The position numbers were made by a program, and so were the translations under genes. From RYN-433 sp036558265 (GTDB lineage: Bacteria > Planctomycetota > Phycisphaerae > Tepidisphaerales > Tepidisphaeraceae), in NCBI GenBank assembly GCA_036558265.1, contig DATBFY010000268.1, positions 1 to 18,987 of the forward strand: a stretch of DNA of 18,987 nt, read 5' to 3'. Under the pieces are notes generated by a model. The model was not told the DNA's origin. It did not search any database and saw only the letters and a program-made list of their open reading frames with translations. Shown here piece by piece: positions 7,357-14,250 of this stretch; positions within the stretch are counted from its first letter, which is position 1; every line of letters begins with the position of its first letter.

Positions 7357-7765
7357 GCGTGGCCTCTGATGGACGTTCGTTCATCCTACCCGTTGAGGTC
7401 GGGGACGTTTAGCTTGCGTTCTCCCTCTCCCGCGGGTGATCTTGGGTGTCCATCGCCAACACGCGTAACGCCCGCGGGAGAGGGCCGGGGTGAGGGCAGT
7501 GTCAGACGCGGGCTGCCGTCCGAATCTGCCCTCACCCATCTCTCTCCCAGATGCGTTGCGAAATTTGGCAAACGAAGACCCAACGTCGCCCCCGCCGAGA
7601 GGAGACCAGCCTGCGGCGAGATTCAACATGCCCCGATGGGTTCGATAGGGATGATTGCCCGCGGCGGATCGGTTATCATTTTCCGCCCCGTCACGCTCGT
7701 GCCCGCCTGGCCGGGCGGCGTGTGGAAGGCAAACTCTCTATCTTTACAATGACAGGAGCAATCTC
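7357..7765. other. 409-bp non-coding spacer with nested hairpins
   Basis: This is the divergent spacer between the esterase and cytochrome genes. Its left half holds the inverted-repeat cluster at 7423-7549, described separately. In the remainder (7551-7765) I see only the AGGAG ribosome site of the cytochrome gene and no convincing promoter pair. ORFs of 60-127 codons in this spacer run through the palindromes and look like artefacts. Confidence 0.6.
7423..7549. repeat. Overlapping inverted repeats (REP-like, two competing hairpins)
   Basis: CCCTCTCCCGCGGG (7423-7436) is perfectly complementary to CCCGCGGGAGAGGG (7471-7484), a 14-bp stem with a 34-base loop. The same right arm continues into GGGTGAGGGCAG (7488-7499), which pairs perfectly over 12 bp with CTGCCCTCACCC (7526-7537). 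That pairing extends imperfectly to about 7549. The GGGAGAGGG...GGGGTGAGGG core resembles intergenic palindromes found in many high-GC bacteria. It may be a mobile repeat, or a transcription or RNA-stability element. Confidence 0.75.
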
Positions 7766-8236
7766 ATGGGTCGTTTGACGAAGGGGCAGCAGAACTGGTT
7801 GATCCTCTCCACCGCCACCGCCGCCCTGGCGATCGGCGGGGTCCTCACCCGCGCGCCCATGGCCCGCGCGGCCGACGACGCAAAGGGCGTGCAATTCTTC
7901 GAAGCAAAGGTTCGTCCGATCCTGGCGGAACACTGCGTGCGCTGCCACGGCGAGGAGAAGCACAAGGGCGACCTGCGCCTGGACACCCGCGAGAACCTCC
8001 TAAAGGGCGGCAAGGACGACAACGACAAGCCCCAGAAGGTGGTCGAGTTGGGAAACCCGGACAAGTCGCTCATGATCGAGGCGATCGGGTACAAGAACGA
8101 GGACATCCAGATGCCCCCGCCCAAGAAGAAGGTCTCCCAGAAGCTCACCGACGAGCAGATCAGCACGCTCAAGGAATGGGTCAAGATGGGCGCGCCCTAC
8201 GGCGCCAAGCCCGTCGAGGCCACGACCAAGGAATAA
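7766..8236 (+). CDS. Small secreted planctomycete-type cytochrome c (PSCyt1-like)
   Basis: This 156-residue protein starts at ATG 7766, with AGGAG (7754-7758) 7 nt upstream. Residues 1-36 are a signal peptide or anchor (ending MARAAD). A single heme-binding motif, CVRCH (57-61), follows FFEAKVRPILAEH. The domain continues HKGDLRLDTRENLLKGG and ends with EDIQMPPPKKKVSQKLTDEQ, where M116 is the likely distal heme ligand. This matches the planctomycete cytochrome C domain normally fused or adjacent to DUF1549/DUF1553 (PSCyt2/PSD1) and DUF1501 genes. Here it stands alone, with none of those partners. It is presumably a periplasmic electron carrier or accessory heme protein. Confidence 0.92.
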   Translation: MGRLTKGQQNWLILSTATAALAIGGVLTRAPMARAADDAKGVQFFEAKVRPILAEHCVRCHGEEKHKGDLRLDTRENLLKGGKDDNDKPQKVVELGNPDKSLMIEAIGYKNEDIQMPPPKKKVSQKLTDEQISTLKEWVKMGAPYGAKPVEATTKE

Positions 8237-8249
8237 CCCGCTGTGCGGG

Positions 8250-8397
8250 AAGCTCCAAGCTTCAAGCATCAAATTTCAAACGAATTTCAAATTCCAATGG
8301 ACCAATGACCCGAACGCCCCCGCGCGGCGCGTTTGGGTCATTGGCATTTTCGATCATTGGTTCTTGTTTGAGATTTGATGTTTGATCATTGGTGCTT
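8250..8397. repeat. Long imperfect palindrome (dispersed intergenic repeat, full copy)
   Basis: The left arm (8250-8317) and the right arm (8329-8397) are imperfect reverse complements around a GC-rich loop of about 11 bases. They share blocks such as CCAATGACCC-AACGC and CATCAAAT-TCAAAC. The arms are AT-rich against the GC-rich genome. The right arm closely resembles 11888-11954 (TCATTGGCATTT, TTTGAGATTTGATG), so this is a repeat family. It lies between the cytochrome stop and the methyltransferase start and could act as a terminator-like structure. Confidence 0.8.
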
Positions 8398-8465
8398 CAT
8401 CGATTTTCCTGTCGTGTCGCCCCGCGCACTTTGAAGCCGCACCGCCGAATCCCTATCTTTCCCCC

Positions 8466-9308
8466 ATGCCCGCAACGACCGCCGACATCGTGCAGGGAGA
8501 TTGCCTGGAGATCCTGGCGGATTACCCGGCCAACCACTTCGACCTGATCTTCACCTCCCCGCCCTACGCCGACCGGCGCGCCAGGACCTACGGCGGGATC
8601 AGGCCCGAGCGATACGTCGAGTGGTTCGCCCCGCGCGCCGAGCAACTCCGCCGCGTGCTCAAGCCGACCGGGACGTTCATCCTGAACATCAAGGAGAAGG
8701 TCGAGGGCGGCGAGCGCCACACCTACGTGCTCGAGCTGATCCTCGCGCTCCGCCGGCAGGGATGGCTCTGGACCGAGGAGTTCATCTGGCACAAGCGCAA
8801 CTGCCACCCGGGCAAGTGGCCCAACCGCTTTCGCGACGCGTGGGAGCGCTGCCTGCAGTTCAACAAGACTCGAAGGTTCAAGATGAACCAGGACGCCGTG
8901 CGCGTGCCGATGGGCGACTGGGCCGGCAAACGCCTGGCGAAGCTGGGCAGGAACGACGTCGTGCGGTTCAACTCATCCGTCGGCAGCGGCTTCGGGAAGA
9001 ACATCGCCAACTGGGTGGGGCGCGACCTGGCCTACCCGTCCAACGTGCTGCACCTCGCGACCGAGTGCGGCAACAAGAACCACAGCGCCGCGTTCCCCCG
9101 GTCGCTGCCGCAATGGTTCATCCGGCTCTTCACCGACCCGACCGACCGCGTGCTGGACCCGTTCGTCGGCAGCGGCACCACCAGCGTCGCGGCGCTGGAA
9201 CTGGGGCGAGCGTCCGTAGGCATCGAGATCCAGTCAACCTATTGCGACGCCGCGCGCAAGGCCCTGCGCCGGATCAAACCCGCCGACGAATTATTCGCGC
9301 TGGCGTAG
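8466..9308 (+). CDS. DNA methyltransferase, N4-cytosine/N6-adenine type (orphan)
   Basis: This 280-residue enzyme should transfer a methyl group from S-adenosylmethionine to an exocyclic amino group in DNA. Catalytic motif IV, TSPPY (30-34), is near the N-terminus and SAM-binding motif I, LDPFVGSGTTSVAALELGR (from 230), near the C-terminus. This is the beta-class order of the N6_N4_Mtase family. SPPY favours N4-cytosine, but N6-adenine cannot be excluded. The central part (about 100-210) is likely target recognition. ATG 8466 is chosen because the 28-codon upstream extension lies in the palindromic repeat. No SD precedes it (CTATCTTTCCCCC), so initiation may be leaderless or weak. No restriction endonuclease gene is adjacent, suggesting a solitary regulatory or protective methylase. 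Confidence 0.92.
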   Translation: MPATTADIVQGDCLEILADYPANHFDLIFTSPPYADRRARTYGGIRPERYVEWFAPRAEQLRRVLKPTGTFILNIKEKVEGGERHTYVLELILALRRQGWLWTEEFIWHKRNCHPGKWPNRFRDAWERCLQFNKTRRFKMNQDAVRVPMGDWAGKRLAKLGRNDVVRFNSSVGSGFGKNIANWVGRDLAYPSNVLHLATECGNKNHSAAFPRSLPQWFIRLFTDPTDRVLDPFVGSGTTSVAALELGRASVGIEIQSTYCDAARKALRRIKPADELFALA

Positions 9309-9319
9309 GTTCCGCTTCG

Positions 9320-9338
9320 CCGGATGGAGCCCCAGGCG
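9320..9338. repeat. Solo copy of the end sequence of the 340-bp inverted-repeat element
   Basis: CCGGATGGAGCCCCAGGCG matches 12053-12071 (CCGGATGGAGGCCCAGGCG), the outer end of the long-arm element, with one mismatch. It lies in the 66-bp spacer between the convergent methyltransferase and Sel1 genes. It may be a relic end or a separate short repeat. Confidence 0.5.
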
Positions 9339-9374
9339 AGGGACGAGACTAAGATTCTGTTACGCGAGCTTAAT

Positions 9375-10490
9375 TTACTGTTCCTCGAGCGCAACCCCCT
9401 CCTGCTCCAGGACACGCAGCGCCCGCTTGTTGCCGAGCCGGGCGGCCGTCCGCATCAAGACGATGGCCGCGGGACGGTCCTGGTTGACGTGCTCCCCTTT
9501 GAGCAGCAGCCTTGCCAGAAGAAGTTGGGCGTCGGATACGTTGGCGTCCGCGAGCCGTTGCAGTGTTGCCAATCCAGTCTTCTCTGCCGGCGCGATACCA
9601 AATGCCCCAGTCACTTGGCCGTAAGCCCAGTCGGCCTCGGCCGTGCGGTTGCCCATCGAGATGGCCCGTCGCAGCATATGCCGGGAGAGCACTCGGTCCT
9701 GCTTGAGGCCGGCGAGTTCCAGTTCCAGCGCCATCGCGTACTGCTCCAATAAAGAGGGCTCGCTCATGAGCGCCCCGCGCTGGAATAGCTCGACGGCCTT
9801 GGTCAAATCGGGTGTCCTGCCAAACAGGTACGCTTCGACCAACATCCGCATGGCTTCCGGATCTCCCGCGTCGCTCGCCTGCGTGACGTATTGCAGGGCC
9901 TTTTGGCCGTCGCCGCGCGCCTGATAGGTATTCGCCAGCACGACCAATCCACGCAGCATGCCGTGATCCACCGCGCGCTGGGCCAGCACCTCCGCACGTT
10001 CGAGGTCCGGCCGCACGCCCGGCAATCCGATGCTGTACACGAGTCCAAGTTGACTCGTAGCCAGCATGTCACCCTTGACCGCTGCCCGCCGGATCAGTTC
10101 CACGCCGCGGGGCACGTCTCTCGTCACCAGTGATGAACCTTCGCACAACAGGGTCCCGTAGAGTGCCATCGCCGGCGGATACTCCTTCTCGACCGCGCGC
10201 CGCAGCCCGTCCACCCAATCGAAGTCCTTCACCCGTCCGTCCACGCCAAACTTTCCGGTCCAGAACAGCCACCGCACGTCCTCCGGATTCGCCCTGGCAC
10301 GCGCAACCGTTCGCGCAACGGCACCGTCCGACGGCCGCGCTCCAAACCTGTAAAGCCAATCGTGGAACTGGCGAAGGTCTCCCTGCGCCTGGGCGGCGTC
10401 CGCCGCCGCGGCCGACTTGTCATCGGCGAACGACGAAAGCGTCGCACACGACGCCAGCAGGAAGAACGCGAAGATCACGTGATAACGCAT
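9375..10490 (-). CDS. Sel1/TPR-repeat lipoprotein, copy B
   Basis: This 371-residue exported protein has an N-terminal hydrophobic segment ending LLASC, a good lipobox (Cys15), so it is probably lipid-anchored. GGGGGGAG precedes ATG 10490. After an N-terminal domain (to about 100, including DVRWLFWTGKFGVDGRVKDF) come about seven Sel1-like helical repeats with the A-x(2)-LG/Y...AAxxGD pattern (for example ELIRRAAVKGDMLATSQLGLVY). Such repeats form protein-interaction solenoids. It is a tandem paralogue of the gene at 10597-11697 (roughly 60% identical by eye), separated by 106 bp, and ends a six-gene same-strand run. The partner and role are unknown; an envelope adaptor is likely. Confidence 0.85.
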   Translation of the reverse strand: MRYHVIFAFFLLASCATLSSFADDKSAAAADAAQAQGDLRQFHDWLYRFGARPSDGAVARTVARARANPEDVRWLFWTGKFGVDGRVKDFDWVDGLRRAVEKEYPPAMALYGTLLCEGSSLVTRDVPRGVELIRRAAVKGDMLATSQLGLVYSIGLPGVRPDLERAEVLAQRAVDHGMLRGLVVLANTYQARGDGQKALQYVTQASDAGDPEAMRMLVEAYLFGRTPDLTKAVELFQRGALMSEPSLLEQYAMALELELAGLKQDRVLSRHMLRRAISMGNRTAEADWAYGQVTGAFGIAPAEKTGLATLQRLADANVSDAQLLLARLLLKGEHVNQDRPAAIVLMRTAARLGNKRALRVLEQEGVALEEQ

Positions 10491-10596
10491 GGCTCCCCCC
10501 TCTTCTCACCGGGAACGGGCCGCAACGACATGCCGGCGACACAAGGTTGACTCTCCCGAGAATCCGTCATTGTCCTCCGCCGGCTCTGCTTCGGTA

Positions 10597-11697
10597 TCAC
10601 TGCGCTTTAAAGCCAAGCCCTTGCTGTTCCAATTCGCGCTGGGCGCGTTTGTCGCCGTGCTCGGCGGCCATGCGGATCAGGGCAATCGCGGTCTTCTCAT
10701 TCCGCTTGACGTACTCACCCTTGATCAGAATCCTTGCTAGCAGCAACTGGGCGTCCGTCTCGCCCGCGTCCGACATCCGTTGCAATGTGGCCAGCCCAGC
10801 CGTCTTATCGTCTTCCACACCGAATGCCCCTGTCACCTGCCCGTATGCCCAATCCGCCTCGGCGGCTGGGTTTCCCATCGAGATGGCGCGCTGCAGCAAT
10901 TGCCGTGAGAGCACCCGGTCCTGCTTGAGTCCGCCTAATCCAAGTTCCAGCGCCATGGCGTACTGCTCCATGAACGCCGGCTCACCCAGGAGCGCCCCGC
11001 GACGTAGCAATTCAGCGGCCTTTGTCGGATTGGGCGTCTTGCCGTACAGATACACGTCAACGGTCGCACTGATCGTCTCGGGGTCGCCGATCTCGACCGC
11101 CCGCCAGATGTATTGAGTAGCCTTCGGTTCGTCGCGCTTGGAATAGATCTTCGCGAGTACGCCGACGCTGCGAAGCATTCCGTGATTCACCGCGCGTTGT
11201 GCGAGGGATTCGGCCCGTTCCAGGTTGGCTGGGACGCCGGGCAGGCCCCCCGCATAAGCGATGGCCAAGAGGTGCATGGCCAGCGCATCCCCCTTCGCCA
11301 CCGCCCGCCGCGTTAGTTCCAACCCGCCGGGTACATCTGTCGCGGGACGCTCCGACCCGCCGTACAACACCGCTCCGTAAAGCGCCATCGCCGGCGGATA
11401 TTCCTTCTCGGCAGCCCGCCGTAGGCCGTCGAGCCAATCGAAGTCCTTCACCCGTTCGTCCACGCCCCACTGCCCGGCCCAGAACAGCCAGCGCACATCA
11501 TCCGGGCTCGCCTTCGCGCGCGCAACGGTCCGCGCGACCGCCTCGTCCGACGGGAGGTCGCCGAACTTGTACAGTCGTTCGTGGAACTGGCGAAGGTCCT
11601 CCTCGGCCTGGACGGCGTCCGCGTCCGCGTCGGCGAACGACGCAAGAGTCGCGGATAACGCCAAGAACAGCAGTGAGCCCACCAACAAATATCGCAT
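10597..11697 (-). CDS. Sel1/TPR-repeat exported protein, copy A
   Basis: This 366-residue paralogue of the downstream gene starts at ATG 11697 after AGAGGAAG. The signal peptide (MRYLLVGSLLFLALSATLAS, then FADAD) resembles copy B's but has no lipobox cysteine, so this copy should be secreted soluble rather than lipid-anchored. The N-terminal domain (LRQFHERLYKFG, DVRWLFWAGQWGVDERVKDF) and the Sel1-like repeats (for example ELTRRAVAKGDALAMHLLAIAY, in part) align along the whole length with copy B. Conserved blocks include LLGEPAFMEQYAMALEL and AEADWAYGQVTGAFG. The pair arose by tandem duplication. It follows the 340-bp inverted-repeat element, which separates it from the SUMF1-like cassette upstream. 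Confidence 0.84.
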   Translation of the reverse strand: MRYLLVGSLLFLALSATLASFADADADAVQAEEDLRQFHERLYKFGDLPSDEAVARTVARAKASPDDVRWLFWAGQWGVDERVKDFDWLDGLRRAAEKEYPPAMALYGAVLYGGSERPATDVPGGLELTRRAVAKGDALAMHLLAIAYAGGLPGVPANLERAESLAQRAVNHGMLRSVGVLAKIYSKRDEPKATQYIWRAVEIGDPETISATVDVYLYGKTPNPTKAAELLRRGALLGEPAFMEQYAMALELGLGGLKQDRVLSRQLLQRAISMGNPAAEADWAYGQVTGAFGVEDDKTAGLATLQRMSDAGETDAQLLLARILIKGEYVKRNEKTAIALIRMAAEHGDKRAQRELEQQGLGFKAQ

Positions 11698-11731
11698 TGC
11701 TTCCTCTGAAATACGCGCTTCATCTTACCAA

Positions 11732-12071
11732 CGCTTGGGCCTCCATCCAGCGGAGACAAGAGGGAATTCCGGCCCATTGGGGCGCTGCCCCAAACCCCGC
11801 CTACACCCGCCCAAAAGCCCGCAGCCGTCCACCCTCTGCGGAGGATCGAGGCGGATCGCCGGCGCCGACCGCAGGGCAGACCGCGGCCGTTTGGATCATT
11901 GGCATTTCGAATTTGACCCTTCGTTTGAGATTTGATGCTTGGATCTTGGAGCTTGCGCCTTAGGAGGGTGGACGGCTGCGGGCTTCGCGGGACGGTGTAG
12001 GCCGGGGCTTGGGGTAGGAACCCCAATGGGCCGGAATTCCAACTTAACTCAACCGGATGGAGGCCCAGGCG
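11732..12071. mobile_element. MITE-like element with ~105-bp imperfect terminal inverted repeats
   Basis: The left arm (11732-11836) and the right arm (11964-12071) are reverse complements with several long exact blocks. The 20-bp block GGAATTCCGGCCCATTGGGG at 11763-11782 pairs with 12021-12040. A 22-bp block at 11815-11836 (AAGCCC...CACCCTC) pairs with 11964-11985. The outermost block contains GGGCCTCCATCC. The 127-bp interior is non-coding and carries the repeat at 11888-11954. No transposase is encoded and I see no clear target-site duplication, so mobility is inferred from structure alone. It could instead be a giant hairpin-forming repeat. Confidence 0.65.
11888..11954. repeat. Dispersed AT-rich repeat, half copy nested in the inverted-repeat element
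   Basis: This matches the right arm of the palindrome at 8329-8397: CGTTTGG-TCATTGGCATTT followed by TTTGAGATTTGATG-TTG and ending TTGG-GCTT. Only one arm is present here, so it cannot fold on itself as the full copy does. Confidence 0.72.
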
Positions 12072-12115
12072 CATGCGCGTCTTGCTGAAACCTCACCGGC
12101 ATTGTCCGGCGCGAA

Positions 12116-12637
12116 TCACGGCGCGCTCCAGATCTTCTCCTTCTTCTTCCCGTCAGGCGTCTTGGACAGGACGATCGCGCCGGCATCTTCACCACCGTTG
12201 ATCAGGACCGTCTCGGCCGTTCGCGTCTTTAGATCCAGAAAGTTGTGGGCGAGCGAACTGAACATCCCGGCACTGTGGCGAGAGCCTCCGTTGACGTACA
12301 TGCTTGCTTCGTCCCGTTTGGCAGCCAGGTACACTACGCCACCGTCGATCGGCTGGGACGAGCCCAGCGACAAAACGCTCACGCCCTTATCGTTCGAAAC
12401 CGAGAAGATGACGTTCCCCGCATCATCGGTGACGCGCAGTTCCTTGGCGGTCACCGTCTGGAACTCAGGCGATTCCAGCTTCTCCTTCGCCCCGAGCACG
12501 AGGTAAGCCAACATGGACGTCGCCAGGAGAACGCAGAACGTGCGCCAGCGGCGCCGCGAGCGTTGTAACGATGAGATTGCCCGATCCATCTGATCGAGCC
12601 GCATATCCAGTGGAATTGCATTGGCGTCATCGGTCAT
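12116..12637 (-). CDS. Single-helix membrane protein with a beta-rich extracytoplasmic domain, copy B
   Basis: This 173-residue protein starts at ATG 12637, set by the strong site AAAGGAGG 5 nt upstream; the frame extends to a TTG at 12679 but without such a site. The N-terminus is a short amphipathic/coiled segment (RLDQMDRAISSLQ) with a basic stretch RSRRRWR, then one transmembrane helix (33-49), predicting N-in/C-out topology. The exposed part has LRVTDDAGNVIFSVSNDKGV, in part repeating the 'D-x-G-x-V-x-F/L-S-V' beta-strand pattern seen in planctomycete repeat proteins. It ends TPDGKKKEKIWSAP. The family is not otherwise recognised. About 90% identical to the copy at 13659-14180 (17 differences). 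It follows the SUMF1-like gene by 70 bp, so the two are likely co-transcribed. Confidence 0.8.
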   Translation of the reverse strand: MTDDANAIPLDMRLDQMDRAISSLQRSRRRWRTFCVLLATSMLAYLVLGAKEKLESPEFQTVTAKELRVTDDAGNVIFSVSNDKGVSVLSLGSSQPIDGGVVYLAAKRDEASMYVNGGSRHSAGMFSSLAHNFLDLKTRTAETVLINGGEDAGAIVLSKTPDGKKKEKIWSAP

Positions 12638-12707
12638 AGGTTCCTCCTTTGCCAGTTCGACAAGGTCGTTGCGCCGCAACGCGGAGCAGTGAATTGGGTT
12701 GGAACGA

Positions 12708-13577
12708 TCACTCTTCCATCACGACCCGGAACCCGACGTGATGAGTGCCGCCATAGTCAAACCAGTCAGGGTCCTTCGGCTCCTGCGGATCGTTCTTCTG
12801 CCAGTCCGGGGAATACGGCTCGCGCGCCGCGCTGTGGACATCTTTGGCGTCATCCTTGTACGACCCGCCGGCGAGAACGCCCTCGTGGTCCCTCGGGTCA
12901 CGGATCACGTACTCGCCGACGTTGCCAAGCATGTCGTAGAGACCCCAGGCGTTGGGCTTCTTCTGACCGACCGGGTGACGATGTCCGTCGGAGTTGCGGT
13001 CGAACCAGGCGACGGCGTCCAGGGCCTTCGGGTCGGGCTTGAGCGGCGGTCCGCCCGCGCGGCAGGCGTATTCCCACTCAGCCTCGGTCGGCAGGCGGAA
13101 CCGCTTGCCCGTGTTCTTGGAGAGCCACGCGCAATATTTCAAAGCGGCTCGGAAGCGGATGTTGTCCGCCGGGTAGCCGGCGCCTTGTTCGGGCTCGTCG
13201 GCGTACGGGGGAAAATAGGTCGGGCCGGTGCGCGTTTTCTGCCACCCTCTCCACTCCTGCCGTTCCTTTTGCTGCTGCTCCCTGCTCAGGTCGAGGCCGA
13301 ACGCGAAAATAAAGTACTCGTCCCACCGCGTCTCAAATTTGCTGATCCAGATCGACTTGATCGCCTGCTCGTGGTCCTTCCCGTCCGCGCCTTTGATGGT
13401 GATCTTGCCCGGCGGTAGTTGGACCAGTTCGATCTTCGGCCCCTCGATGTCCGGCAAGCGAATCGCGACGCTCTGCGTCTTGAGCTTCGGCGGCTCGGCA
13501 GCGGGTGCGGCCGTGCGTGGCGCAACGAGTACGAGCAGCGTCACCATCGTCCAGGCGGTCGAGGGCATGGTTCGCAT
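12708..13577 (-). CDS. Secreted SUMF1/FGE-sulfatase-domain protein lacking catalytic cysteines, copy B
   Basis: This 289-residue protein has a signal peptide (to about residue 26, TAAPAAE) and a weak AGGAA site before ATG 13577. From residue 48 it follows the formylglycine-generating-enzyme fold: IELVQLPPG, then KFETRWDEY, RFRLPTEAEWEYACR, the GLYDMLGNVGEY block, LAGGSY and HHVGFRVV at the end. In true FGE the GGSW segment is followed by the two copper/active-site cysteines; here it reads GGSYKDDAKDVHSAAR with none. It is therefore unlikely to oxidise sulfatase cysteines and is more probably a binding or structural module. It pairs with the membrane protein immediately downstream. The tandem paralogue at 14251-15162 is clearly more divergent than the membrane-protein copies. 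Confidence 0.85.
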   Translation of the reverse strand: MRTMPSTAWTMVTLLVLVAPRTAAPAAEPPKLKTQSVAIRLPDIEGPKIELVQLPPGKITIKGADGKDHEQAIKSIWISKFETRWDEYFIFAFGLDLSREQQQKERQEWRGWQKTRTGPTYFPPYADEPEQGAGYPADNIRFRAALKYCAWLSKNTGKRFRLPTEAEWEYACRAGGPPLKPDPKALDAVAWFDRNSDGHRHPVGQKKPNAWGLYDMLGNVGEYVIRDPRDHEGVLAGGSYKDDAKDVHSAAREPYSPDWQKNDPQEPKDPDWFDYGGTHHVGFRVVMEE

Positions 13578-13658
13578 TGCCGTATTCCTGACCTGCTCGT
13601 GTTGCTATCGGTTAAGGGCGTTCAGCAGAATCCGGTGCCGCCAGCGGCAGACGCGCAC

Positions 13659-14180
13659 TTACGGCGCGCTCCAGATCTTCTCCTTCTTCTTCCCATCAGG
13701 CGTCTTGGAGAGGACGATCGCGCCGGCATCTTCACCACCGTTGATCAGGACCGTCTCGGCCGTTCGCGTATTTAGATCCAGAAAGTTGTGTGCGAGCGAG
13801 CTGAACATCCCAACGCTGTGGCGAGAGCCTCCGTTGACGTACATGCTTGCTTCGTCCCGCTTGGCGGCCAGATAGACTGAGCCACCGTCGATCGGCTGGG
13901 ACGAGTTCAGAGACAAAATGCTCACGCCCTTCGTGTTTGAAACGTAGAAGATCACCTTGCCCGCATCATCGGTGACGCGCAGCTCCTTGGTGGTCACCGT
14001 TTGGAACTCAGGCGATTCCAGCTTCTCCTTCGCCCCGAGCACGAGGCACGCCAAACCGGACACCGCGAGGAGAGTGGAAAACGTGCGCCAGCGGCGCCGC
14101 GAGCGTTGCAACGATGAGATTGCCCGATCCATCTGATCGAGCCGCGTATCCAGTGGAATCGCTTCGGCGTCATTGGTCAT
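13659..14180 (-). CDS. Single-helix membrane protein with a beta-rich extracytoplasmic domain, copy A
   Basis: This 173-residue duplicate of the 12116-12637 protein starts at ATG 14180 with AAGGAAG upstream. The topology is the same: a basic RSRRRWR stretch, a helix at 33-49, then the outside beta-rich domain. Most differences from copy B lie in the transmembrane helix (five) and in the first strands of the outer domain (for example NVIFSVSND versus KVIFYVSNT). The last 50 residues differ at only one position. It lies 70 bp downstream of the SUMF1-like copy A gene and 81 bp upstream of SUMF1-like copy B. The near-identity beside more diverged SUMF1 partners suggests strong constraint or gene conversion. 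Function unknown. Confidence 0.8.
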   Translation of the reverse strand: MTNDAEAIPLDTRLDQMDRAISSLQRSRRRWRTFSTLLAVSGLACLVLGAKEKLESPEFQTVTTKELRVTDDAGKVIFYVSNTKGVSILSLNSSQPIDGGSVYLAAKRDEASMYVNGGSRHSVGMFSSLAHNFLDLNTRTAETVLINGGEDAGAIVLSKTPDGKKKEKIWSAP

Positions 14181-14250
14181 AGGTTCTTCCTTTGCCAGTT
14201 CGACAAGGTCCTTGCGCCGCAACGCGGAGCAGTGAATTGGGTTGGAACGA

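Larger units (their letters stand above)
11698..12115. other. 418-bp non-coding spacer filled by an inverted-repeat element
   Basis: This same-strand spacer lies between the 12116-12637 membrane protein and the Sel1 copy A gene. It is occupied mostly by the 340-bp element at 11732-12071. No transposase or credible ORF lies in it. The palindrome would separate transcription or stability of the upstream cassette from the Sel1 pair. Confidence 0.6.

Noticed and set aside
7369..7752. 127-codon plus frame and several minus frames in the esterase-cytochrome spacer
   Set aside because: They read through perfect inverted repeats, lack ribosome sites and show no protein-like pattern.
11732..12071. 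Insertion sequence with transposase
   Set aside because: The interior is only 127 bp and non-coding, and no target-site duplication was evident, so I call it MITE-like at most.
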